A DNA stretch of 10,968 bases from Eimeria necatrix (GCF_000499385.1 NW_013654788.1:2501-13468), one strand, 5' to 3'. Counted from the first letter of the stretch, positions 1-7,788 are shown. Notes: a model not told the origin generated them from the sequence alone. Numbers and translations: made by a program.

Positions 1-1137
1 AGAAGACGTGGAGGAAACTTTCGCCAAGCTGGCGCCGAAGGCGAAGACAGAAGTCAAGAAGCCAAAGGTACGCTGAAATTTCAAACCCTAAACCCTAAAC
101 CCTAAACCCTAATTTTCCTGAACATACCCCAAACCCTAAACCCTAGTGGCGGAAGAGTTCTCGTGCTTACTATTTGCAGTCAAGTGCTCAGCAGATCATT
201 CCCTTGTTGCGAGATTGGTCCAACGGGACTAGCTGTGCTCTAGCTCTGAGGGTTTAGGGTTTAGGGTTTAGGGTTTAGGGTTTTGTTGCTTTTGCAGGTT
301 CTTCAACTGCTGCCGGACTCCAAGAGGTCCCACACCATGAACATTGCTTTGGCCAAATTCAGCAATTATTCTTATCAAGAGCTCAGGGAGGCCATCATAG
401 ACCTAAACCCCAAGGTTAGGGTTTAGGGTTTAGGGTTTAGGGTTTAGGGTTTGTGGGTGAATGGAGGCTGCCATAGCGTCTGCGAGTTCTGTTTTGTTGA
501 ATTTGGGAGTTTGTTCCCATTTTTTCTTTCTCCAGTTTGTTATTAATTAATAAATGAATATTATTTATTATTTTTAAATTTAAAATTAGTTTATTTCGAG
601 TTTTAATTCAGATTTTAACTGTGGAAGCGACGGAGAGCCTCCTGACCTTCGTGCCCACGCCGGAGGAAACTGCGGTGATGAAGGAATACATCAATTCAGG
701 TTTGTTTTGGAGGAAATTTGCCAAATAAAGGAATAAATGAATTAAAAATAACAAATGAAAGCGAAATTTGGGATTTATTTTGCACAATTGTGCATTAAAA
801 GTGCATAATCGTGCAGATCGTGGCTCGCGTGGACACTGGACCATGCGCAGCACAGCGCATGCATTTGCAAAGCTGAAATGTTCATTTCTGCAATTATTTT
901 TTACAATTTGGTGCATCTTTTTAGATGAATTAATTCCATTTTGCATTATCTATTCATATATGTGCATAAATCCCACTTTTGTCTAAAAAATCCATTACAT
1001 ATTTGTGCATACATTTCCACCTTGTTGCTTTTTATGTCCACTAGCACTTGTGCACATATTCCCACCACTCCACACGCATGCACGCTGCACTTCCAGCAGT
1101 CCCGCACAACAGCTGCACTAACCCCAGCCCCCCCCCC

Positions 1138-1180
<43 letters not shown>

Positions 1181-1896
1181 TGTGCTGCTGCTGCTGCTTG
1201 CAGGGGGCGATCTGCGGCTAGTGGACCGGCCCGAGCAGTTCGTGGCCGCCATGCTGGGCATTCCGCTGATGAAGCCGCGGCTGGAGAGTCATTTGTTTGG
1301 GCTGAACTTCGGGGAGAACTTCCGGGAGGCCTGTGGACCAGTGGACCACTTGGCAGCAGCAGCAGCAGCAGCAAGCAGCAGCAAACGGCTCAAGAGCCTG
1401 CTGTTCGCCGTGCTGCAGCTCGGAAACCTCCTCAACGAAGGAGACCCTCAAAGGGGAAACGCCGAGGGTTTCAAACCCTCGACTTTGGCCAAACTTTCCG
1501 AAGTTCGCTCCACCACCAAACCCGTCAGGACTCTCCTCCAGTACCTCTGCGACGTCCGCAAACCCTAAACCCTAAACCCTAAACCCTAAACCCTAAACCC
1601 TAAACCCTAAACCCTAAACCGTAAGCCCTACAGGCCGCAGGCGCGGCCTTCGGCGCTTCCAACGGGCTCCTGGGGGCCTAGGAAGCGTCCGGCGCGGGTG
1701 CTTCTACTTCCAAACCCTAAACCCTAAACCCTAAACCCTAAACCCTAAATGGGGGTTTGCGGCGCGGTTTAGGGAATTCGCGGGGCAGCAAAGAGGGGGG
1801 AAGGGGGTTTGCTGCGGAAGGGGGCGGGGCGGAGATTTGCTGCTGCGTTGCGCTGCTGCTGCTTGCTGCAGTTCAAGTGTATGTACACTAGCGTGC

Positions 1897-1939
<43 letters not shown>

Positions 1940-3506
1940 ATGCGTTTTTGTCGCTTTTTGCTGGTTTTTTCTGGGGAAAAAAGGGAAAAGAAAAGGGAAA
2001 AGGGAATTAATGAAAATAATTCGGAAAATGGATTAAAAAAATGCCAAAAGTGCTGCGAAATGCTGCAGATTGTTTGGGATCAAAATCCGGACTTGTTGAA
2101 TATTTTCGAAGAACTCAAAGTCTGCGACAAAGCCCAGAAAATCGACATCGGCGCCGTCGAGGGAAAAATCCAGGCCTTAAAACAGGGTGGGGTTGTTGTT
2201 ATTTTAATTCCACTTTTATTTCTTTTTTTTGTTATTTTTAATTCCACTTTTATTTCTTTTTTTTATTTTTAATTCCACTTTTATATCATTTTTTTGTTAT
2301 TTTAATTCCACTTTTATATCATTTTTTTGTTATTTTTAATTCCACTTTTATATCATTTTGTTGTTATTTTTAATTCCACTTTTATATCTTCTTGTTGTTA
2401 TTTTAATTCCACTTTTATTTCTTTTTTTTGTTATTTTTAATTCCACTTTTATTTCTTTTTTTATTTTAATTCCACTTTTATTTCTTTTTGTTGTTATTTT
2501 AATTCCACTTTTATTTCTTTTTTTTGTTATTTTTAATTCCACTTTTATTTCTTTTTTTGTTATTTTTAATTCCACTTTTATTTCTTTTTTTTATTTTAAT
2601 TCCACTTTTATTTCTTTTTGTTTTTATTTTTAATTCCACTTTTATTTCTTTTTTTTGTTATTTTTAATTCCACTTTTATATCTTTTTGTTGTTATTTTAA
2701 TTCCACTTTTATTTCTTTTTTTTGTTATTTTTAATTCCACTTTTATTTCTTTTTGTTGTTATTTTTAATTCCACTTTTATTTCTTTTTGTTGTTATTTTA
2801 ATTCCACTTTTATTTCTTTTTGTTGTTATTTTTAATTCCACTTTTATTTCTTTTTAACTTTTCATTTATTCCATTTCTTCCTTTTGCTGCTTCTTTTGTT
2901 TATTCCTTTCTTCCTTTTGCTGCTTCTTTTCAAGTCGTTGCTGCCACTTTAAACCCTCTTTTGTGGTTTCGCCACTTTAAACCCTTTTTTGTGGTTTCGC
3001 CACTTTAGACGCTCTTTTGGGGTTTCGCCACTTTAAACCCTTTTTTGTGGTTTGGCCCCTTCAAACCCTTTTTCGTGGTTTGGCCGCTTCAAACCCTTTT
3101 TTGTGGTTTGTCCCCTTCAAACCGTTTTTTGTGGTTTGGCGGCTTCAAACCCTTTTTTGTGGTTTGGCGGCTTCAAACCCTTTTTTGTGGTTTGGCGGCT
3201 TCAAACCCTTTTTTGTGGTTTGGCGGCTCCAAACCCTTTTTTGTGGTTTGGCGGCTCCAAACCCTTTTTTGTGGTTTAGGAGTGGCGAAAGTGAAAAACA
3301 CTGTCCAAATGGCCCGCAAGGGAAACGAAGCTTCGGGTGTCTTGGGAGAAAAAGACCCGCTGGCCACCATCATGGACGAATTCGTCGAAGAGGCAGAACC
3401 CAAAGTTGCAGAACTTGAAAAGTTCCTCAAAGAGGTCTGCTGCTGCTGCTGCTGCTGTTATTGCTGCTGCTGCTGCTGTTATTGCTGCTGCTGCTGCTGG
3501 TGCTGT

Positions 3507-3564
<58 letters not shown>

Positions 3565-3613
3565 ACTGCTTTTGCTGCTGCTGCTGCTGCTGTTGCTGCT
3601 GCTGTTGTTGTTG

Positions 3614-3647
<34 letters not shown>

Positions 3648-4180
3648 AGTGCCCTACTGTCAAGTTTGCTTGGGATAAATTGGATTTCGAATTCTCAAAG
3701 TTTAAAAATCGGAAATTAAATATTTGCAACTCACCTGCGGCCCGGAGATCGGCGCTGCATGCGCCTTTGGGCGAAGTTCAGAAAATTGGAAAATTCAGAA
3801 ATTCAAGTTTTGGGTTTTTGGGGCGATCTGAGTTCGTTTTTCGATTTTTTTTGTTTATTAAAGTTAGAAATTGCATTTAATAAACATTTGGAGGCTTTAA
3901 TTGGAAGAAAAAGATCTTTTTAATCTCTTTTTTTCGAGTTTCCGCCGCCGCTGCTGCGCAGGCCATGGAGGACTTCACCTCCACAGTCCACTATTTGGGC
4001 TACCCCGAGAAAGACGTGAAGAAAATAAAGCCCGACGAATTCTTTAAGCAGCTTTTTGCCTTCGTGAGAAATGTGGAAACTGCGAGGAAAGCCAAGCAAG
4101 ACCTTCTGGAGCGGGAGAAGAAGAAGCAGGAAGCGGCGGCCAAGAAGGCCGGCAAGGCCGCGCTTCTCGCGAAGAAATGA
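1..4180 (+). CDS. Formin FH2-domain protein, 3' part, seven exons
   Basis: Formins nucleate and processively elongate actin filaments through the FH2 domain; in apicomplexans they support motility, invasion and organelle inheritance. Exons seen: 1-67, 298-414, 612-699, 1204-1553, 2069-2186, 3280-3434 and 3962-4180 (stop TGA). All internal boundaries are GT/AG and every phase matches, giving about 370 residues. FH2 landmarks: KKPKVLQLLPDSKRS at the exon 1/2 join, FVPTPEE (exon 3), LLFAVLQLGNLLNEG with RGNAEGFKPSTLAKL (residues ~156-188, exon 4), TLLQYLCDIVWDQNPDLLN across the exon 4/5 join, and EFFKQLFAFVRNVETA near the end, followed by a Lys/Ala/Glu-rich basic tail. The N-terminus and FH1 region lie outside the window. 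Oddities are a seven-Ala plus Ser insertion inside FH2 (residues ~141-150, CAG tract 1353-1382) and a weak exon 4 donor (GAC|GTCCGC). The family is certain; which coccidian formin paralogue it is cannot be told. Confidence 0.93.
83..144 (+). repeat. Telomere-like AAACCCT array in formin intron 1 (5' side)
   Basis: Four perfect AAACCCT heptamers at 83-110 and two more at 131-144, starting 16 nt after the exon 1 donor. This is the coccidian telomere heptamer in an interstitial, intronic position. Confidence 0.95.
249..283 (+). repeat. Telomere-like AGGGTTT array in formin intron 1 (3' side)
   Basis: Five perfect AGGGTTT heptamers ending 14 nt before the exon 2 acceptor. The orientation is opposite to the 83-144 array in the same intron, so the two can base-pair in the pre-mRNA. 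Confidence 0.95.
418..452 (+). repeat. Telomere-like AGGGTTT array at the formin exon 2 donor
   Basis: Five perfect heptamers begin three bases after the exon 2/intron 2 junction. The donor GTTAGG is effectively continuous with the array. Confidence 0.95.
700..1203 (+). other. Formin intron 3: TGCA-rich sequence and a CAG/CTG inverted pair
   Basis: No gene is supported here. The first 380 bases are AT-rich and carry about nine GTGCAT/TGCAT-type words (for example 788, 800, 858, 910, 961, 1005, 1076). A 13-unit CAG tract follows (1139-1177), then a short CTG tract and the acceptor TTGCAG at 1203. ORFs seen across this stretch are translations of intron sequence. Confidence 0.8.
1139..1177 (+). 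repeat. (CAG)13 tract in formin intron 3
   Basis: About thirteen uninterrupted CAG units, followed within 10 nt by a short CTG tract next to the exon 4 acceptor. The two can pair as a hairpin just upstream of the 3' splice site. Confidence 0.95.
1560..1615 (+). repeat. Telomere-like AAACCCT array at the formin exon 4 donor
   Basis: Eight perfect AAACCCT units, then a partial unit to about 1620. The array starts six bases into intron 4, immediately after the weak donor GTCCGC. Confidence 0.95.
1712..1746 (+). repeat. Second AAACCCT array in formin intron 4
   Basis: Five perfect AAACCCT units, separated from the first array by about 90 nt of GC-rich sequence. Confidence 0.95.
1876..1889. repeat. 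Palindromic element copy 1 (AGTGTA-TG-TACACT)
   Basis: A 14-bp element with 6-bp perfect arms around a 2-nt centre, in formin intron 4 just upstream of a CTG tract. It has the architecture of the family found to the right but carries A/T at the outermost pair. Confidence 0.7.
1899..1939 (+). repeat. (CTG)n tract in formin intron 4
   Basis: About thirteen CTG units in the intron. Read as alanine in one frame, it forms a spurious ORF. Confidence 0.95.
2195..2856 (+). repeat. T-rich tandem repeat in formin intron 5, ~20 units of 31-36 nt
   Basis: The core TTAATTCCACTTTTAT recurs about twenty times, separated by variable T-rich spacers (TTTCTTTTTTTTG, TTTCTTTTTGTTG, ATCATTTTTTTG). Units differ mainly in T-run length and in a TTTC versus ATC variant, which points to replication slippage and unequal exchange. 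Hydrophobic ORFs on both strands here are repeat translations. Confidence 0.95.
2944..3279 (+). repeat. Twelve tandem 28-nt units ending exactly at the exon 6 acceptor
   Basis: Twelve units of exactly 28 nt (336 nt), typical unit core CAAACCCTTTTTTGTGGTTT. Units 8-12 are nearly identical; units 1-7 diverge. AAACC and GGTTT within each unit can form a 5-bp stem, and AAACCCT recalls the telomere heptamer. All units end GG, CG or GT except the last, which ends AG and supplies the splice acceptor. Confidence 0.95.
3437..3649 (+). repeat. Interrupted CTG array filling the start of formin intron 6
   Basis: About 210 nt of CTG with TTG, TTA, GGT and TTT interruptions, beginning two bases after the donor GT at 3435 and ending in GCAG. 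Poly-Leu, poly-Ala, poly-Cys and poly-Ser ORFs over it are artefacts. The remaining intron to 3961 is AT-rich with a pyrimidine tract before the exon 7 acceptor. Confidence 0.95.
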
Positions 4181-4312
4181 GTCAAAGTCCGAAGTAAATT
4201 AAGTATTAACAAAAATTAACAAAAATTAACAATAATTCGAAAAAAAAGAACTAAAAAGCAATTAAAATGACTCCAAAACAATGAAATTCCAACAGAAATC
4301 CACAGCCAGCAG
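4181..4312. other. Convergent intergenic spacer
   Basis: 132 bp separate the formin stop codon (+) from the stop of the minus-strand neighbour. It is AT-rich, with AACAAAAATT tandem words near 4207-4235. It should hold both 3' ends; no single polyadenylation signal stands out. Confidence 0.6.
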
Positions 4313-4476
4313 CTACACCCGCGAGGGGCGTATTATGGCGCCGCTGGCAGCCTCCACCTGTACATACACCCGAACGTGTTGAATTGCATTTTCATTTTTG
4401 TTTTTTGAATTTAAATTTATTTATTTAAATAAAACAGAAGCTGGCACTTACGGGGCCGTGGGGCAAGGGAGGCAGA

Positions 4477-4517
<41 letters not shown>

Positions 4518-5431
4518 CATGGGCCAGTAGGCGCAGCAGTCGTGTTCCTGATGCGGAGAGAAGAATGCAGTGTCATTTCATTTCTTTTTTTTATTTTTAT
4601 TTCAAACTTTCTTTAACTTTTATTTCAAACTTTCTTCAACTTTTATTTCAAACTTTCTTCAACTTTTATTTCAAACTTTCTTTCAACTTTTGAACTTCAA
4701 AAACTCACGAACTTCCTCTTCCGGGACTCTTCGAAGCCCCCGAAGAAGTGCAGAGACTCGCAGGGGCTGCGAAGTTGAAAATAAAATAAAAGTGACAGCA
4801 AAGCGCTCGCGCGGGCCGCTGCTGCTGCTGCTGGGGTGTACGTACACCCCAACGCTCACCCCCGGTAGCCCCGGCCCCAGCAAGAGCCGTTCGGCTGCAG
4901 AGTCCAGCCCTGTGGGCAGAGTGCTGCGTAGTTGCGGGCGTAGGGGGGCCCTGGGCACCTAAAAGGCCTTAAATGAAAGCTATTTTGGATTATTATTTGA
5001 ATTTATAATTTTTAATTTCCAAAGAATTAATTTAAATTCGAAAAAGGAGCGAAAACGCGCACAAATAGACTGCTTTCCGCCGCCCCGCGTCCAGCTGGGC
5101 GTCCAGCGCCGCCATCTCCTCCACGTTGTCTCTGCGGAAAATTAAATTCGAAATAAAAAATAATTCAAAAAATAATTCAAAATCTCACTTTTCAATTTCT
5201 TGAATCTGAAAAGAATGCAGCATTAAGAGTGGGGGGGAAGCAGCAGCAAGCAGCAGGTGGGCTTACGAGTTGCTGGGTCGTCGGCAGCGCGTCGAAGCCG
5301 AGGGAAAATTCATTTGCGATTTCTTCGATTTTGGCATTTAATTGCATTTAATTGCATTTAATAATTGCATTTAATTGCAAAAATGACGAAAAATGATGTT
5401 TAAATGGAGCACCTTTGATGGTTTCCGCCAT
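4313..5431 (-). CDS. Probable CPW-WPC domain protein, eight small exons
   Basis: CPW-WPC proteins are an apicomplexan family of cysteine-rich proteins, best known at the Plasmodium zygote/ookinete surface. Reading the minus strand, exons 5431-5413, 5322-5267, 5205-5189, 5131-5063, 4958-4860, 4766-4709, 4547-4452 and 4357-4313 have GT/AG borders and matching phases, giving ~152 residues. The domain is at residues ~68-115: CPQGW, NGSCW, GYRGPCE, a charged EESRKRKFE stretch, then DCCAYWP. The last Cys of the WPC signature is replaced by Met (WPM). Residues 118 onward are about a dozen alanines from a CTG tract, followed by a short tail. The start ATG has a good context (GAACATGG), but the N-terminal half is acidic and lacks a signal peptide, unusual for this family. 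The 5' exons could belong to another transcript, or a leader exon may lie upstream. Exon 1 could be replaced by an ATG at about 5346. The exon 2 acceptor (AAG), exon 4 donor (GTGCGC) and exon 8 are the weakest calls. Confidence 0.6.
4357..4370. repeat. Palindromic element copy 2, at a predicted splice acceptor
   Basis: CCTGTACATACACC followed by CGAAC. On the minus strand it reads GGTGTATGTACAG|G and supplies the acceptor of the last exon of the CPW-WPC-like gene. Confidence 0.7.
4590..4690 (+). repeat. ~23-nt tandem repeat in an intron of the CPW-WPC-like gene
   Basis: About four copies of a unit containing TTTTATTTCAAACTTTCTTC, differing by one or two bases. It lies within the minus-strand intron 4708-4548 and is purine-rich on the transcribed strand. 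Confidence 0.9.
4833..4850. repeat. Palindromic element copy 3, perfect 18-bp palindrome
   Basis: GGGGTGTACGTACACCCC, in an intron of the minus-strand gene beginning nine bases after its GTGAGC donor. With flanks, 4827-4857 matches 5787-5817 at 26 of 31 positions. Confidence 0.9.
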
Positions 5432-6273
5432 GTTCGCTGCAGTTCAAGAAGAGTGATCGCACTTGCAAATTCAAGTTTCGCGCGAATGGCCGCACGCAAC
5501 GCTTACTGGAGGTGCTTTTTGCGGTGAAGGGATTTATTCGAACAGAATGCGTTTTTGCAAAAAAAGAAATCAAAGAAATCAGAAAAATAGCGCCAGAAGA
5601 GAGAAACGGGAGCCGAGTTGAGACCCTGCGACACAGGGAAAGCTGGCGGAAAGCGGGGCGCAGCAGGAGCTGCATTCGCAGCATTTTCCGCTGAAACTCG
5701 TCGAAAAAAGTATTTTTTTGTTTATAAAAGTTATTTAAAAGTATTTTAAAAAAGTGTTTATTGGAGTGACGGGTTCTGTGCGCAGAGCTGCTGGGGTGTA
5801 TGCGCACCCCGGCGCTCCGCTGCAGCTTTGAGCCGCGACGCAAGTCAGTTGTATTCTTGTTTGAAAATCTTAGCCCTGAAGCGCAACAAAGTTTTTTCCC
5901 GTTTGTTTTTCCTAAGGAGCCTTTTTGAACTGGACTCCGTTTTTTCCGTGGCTGTTCTGAAGAGGCGCCCGGCGGACGGCGCCGCCGACGAGTGGTCCAC
6001 TGGTCACTGCGGCGATCCGCGGGACTCCTTCGATTTTTTAAAAGCTTTCTTTGTTTTTTTGAAAGCAAACTATGCAATCGTGTAGAAAGCCTCAGTAGCA
6101 CAGCTTTTGCCTCCCAGAACGCGCGCTGAGGCCGCCTTCTTCGCCCGCCCCGCGCCGCCGCCGCAGCAGCAGCCCTCCGGCGAAAGCGGAGCCTTCCGGC
6201 GCAGTGAGGGCCCCTAAATGGGTTTTATTTGTCCCTTTTGAGATTTAAAGTGAATTAATTGAGTCGAAGCAGC
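5432..6273. promoter_or_regulatory. Divergent intergenic region between the CPW-WPC-like and CCCH genes
   Basis: 842 bp between two divergently oriented start codons, so it probably carries both 5' UTRs and promoters; no specific promoter motif was identified. It holds palindromic element copy 4. A 233-codon ORF runs open on the minus strand from 6101 to 5400, and a 30-residue stretch on the plus strand near 5950-6040 also reads like protein. Either could be an unplaced 5' exon, for example a leader for the minus gene (MLRMQLLLRPAFRQL begins near 5681). Not resolved. Confidence 0.4.
5793..5810. repeat. Palindromic element copy 4
   Basis: GGGGTGTATGCGCACCCC, an imperfect palindrome sharing its CTGCTG left flank and CGCTC right flank with copy 3. 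Confidence 0.75.
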
Positions 6274-6662
6274 ATGAGCGGGTTTCCGGGGCCCCCGGGG
6301 GGCCCCCCGGGGGGCCTCCCGCAGACCTTCTTCAACTTCTACAAGACCCGGCTGTGCGGCCGCGCCCGCGGCCGCCCCTGCAGCTTCCCAGCCCGCTGCA
6401 GCTTCGCCCACAGCGCCGCAGAACTGCGGCCAGTCTTCGACTTGACTTGCACTCGGATGTGCCCGCAGCAGCAGCGCAGCGGCTGCTGCGCTGCTGCTGC
6501 TTGCCGCTACTCCCACTCGCCCTCGCAGCTGCGGGCCACTTCTTGCTGCTTCAAGACTCAGCTCTGCAGGGCCTTCCAGACAGCAGCAGGCTGCCCCCTG
6601 GGCCCTCGCTGCAGGCACGCTCACGGGGCAGCAGAGCTGCGGCGGCCCCCGGAGGCTCTCTG

Positions 6663-6698
<36 letters not shown>

Positions 6699-6878
6699 GC
6701 GCCGCAGCAAGCTGCAGCAGCAGCACCACGCGCGACGCCGCGGACGCGCCGCGCTGCTGCTGCAGCACGCCGCCGCGCAGCCGTCGCCCCGCAGCAGCAG
6801 CAGCAGCAGCAGCAGCGGGGAAGCTGCAGCGGGCTGCGCGTCTCCTCGCCTCCGCCCCAGTTCGACCAGGCAAGAAAC

Positions 6879-6926
<48 letters not shown>

Positions 6927-7101
6927 GGAGCCGCTGGCGGCTTCGCCGGCTTTAGGGCCCCCCCCGGGATTCCCAGGCTCGCCTCAGCAGCACCTGCAGC
7001 AGCTGCTGCTGCTGCTGGCCAGTGGGTGTTTTGCTGCTCACAGCCACAGCCTGCCACTTTCTGTTTTGCTGCTGAGTCCCCCCCTGGCTGCTTCTGGCGC
7101 T

Positions 7102-7148
<47 letters not shown>

Positions 7149-7441
7149 GGCGGAGCCGCAGGGCGAGCTCAGGTGTACAGACACCCTGCTGCCCGCGCTG
7201 CCCAGGAAGAAGCAGAAGCCGCGAAAAGATCTTTTTGCTGCTTTTGCAAATAAAAATAAAAAAGAATTAAAAAATAAAGAAAAAGAAAGATTTGCTGCTG
7301 CTCTGGGGGCCTCCCCCAGCAGCAGCGCCTGGGCAGCTCTGGAGGCTGCTGCAGCACAGGTTGTTGCTGCTGCTGCTGCTGCTGCTGCAGCGGCGGCAAA
7401 AGACTCAGCAGCAGCAGAGTGCGCAAACGCAGAAGCAGCAG

Positions 7442-7478
<37 letters not shown>

Positions 7479-7633
7479 TGCAGCAGACGTCAGGACTGCC
7501 AGCGTTTCCCCCGCCACTGAGCAGCACACAAGTTTGCTGCTGCTGCAGACTATGCCAACTCCCACAGAAGCAGCAAAGAGCCTTTCTTGTGCTGCAGCAA
7601 TTCGCAGCGCCCTGGGCGAGCTCAGGCCGCCAG

Positions 7634-7687
<54 letters not shown>

Positions 7688-7788
7688 GCAGCAGGAGGTT
7701 CCTCCAAAGCGTCGGCCGCACAGCCCCAGCAGACATTCAAAGACACGCAGCACTCAAGGCCATTCTTTGCAGGCAAAACAACATGTAG
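6274..7788 (+). CDS. Triple CCCH zinc-finger protein with alanine-rich C-terminus
   Basis: A 504-codon uninterrupted ORF; the ATG at 6274 is the first after an in-frame TAA at 6256-6258. Tandem CCCH fingers typically bind single-stranded RNA and control mRNA stability or translation, so an RNA-binding regulatory role is likely. Finger 1 is C28-x7-C36-x5-C42-x3-H46 after YKTRLC; finger 2 is C63-x7-C71-x5-C77-x3-H81; finger 3 is C98-x8-C107-x5-C113-x3-H117 after FKTQLC. Each is followed by an AELR/SQLR-type helix start. Residues 1-17 are Gly/Pro-rich. After residue ~125 the protein is low complexity, with repeated alanine runs plus Ser, Gln and Leu runs, a basic patch (PRKKQKPRK near residue 315) and a Lys/Glu segment encoded by an AT-rich patch (~7240-7290). 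That patch could be an unspliced intron, but the frame stays open. Palindromic element copy 5 lies inside the ORF. The fingers are firm; the 3' half as one exon is less certain. Confidence 0.85.
7172..7185. repeat. Palindromic element copy 5, inside the CCCH ORF
   Basis: GGTGTACAGACACC. In the CCCH reading frame it encodes the peptide RCTDT. It also creates a donor-like CAG|GTGTAC. Confidence 0.85.

Noticed and set aside
83..1746. A true chromosome end or terminal telomere
   Set aside because: The heptamer arrays are short, occur in both orientations and lie inside introns of a continuous FH2 gene, so they are interstitial.
2348..2633. Hydrophobic ORFs resembling membrane proteins on both strands
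   Set aside because: These are periodic translations of the T-rich tandem repeat inside formin intron 5.
2944..3279. CRISPR-like array
   Set aside because: The regular 28-nt units are directly adjacent with no spacers, in a eukaryotic intron.
3045..3719. Long ORFs over 3045-3719 (poly-Cys, poly-Leu, poly-Ala, poly-Ser frames)
   Set aside because: They are translations of the 28-nt array, formin exon 6 and the CTG array in non-coding frames. The FH2 exon chain explains the interval.
1336..6005. 15-bp match GACCAGTGGACCACT (1336-1350, +) and 5991-6005 (-)
   Set aside because: A single 15-mer match in 11 kb on both strands is not very improbable, and the word is partly self-complementary.
5400..6101. 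233-codon minus-strand ORF as a gene of its own
   Set aside because: It runs unchanged through AT-rich intron-like sequence, has arginine-rich antisense-type composition and overlaps the predicted first exon in another frame. It may contain a leader exon but is not supported as one gene.
6089..6132. A tRNA-like structure (GCCTCAG ... CTGAGGC)
   Set aside because: Only a 7-bp stem around 30 nt is visible. There are no A and B box sequences, T-arm or proper length.
6214..7776. Minus-strand ORFs opposite the CCCH gene
   Set aside because: Their alanine, glutamine, leucine and cysteine runs mirror the CAG/CTG tracts. Conserved zinc-binding residues exist only on the plus strand.
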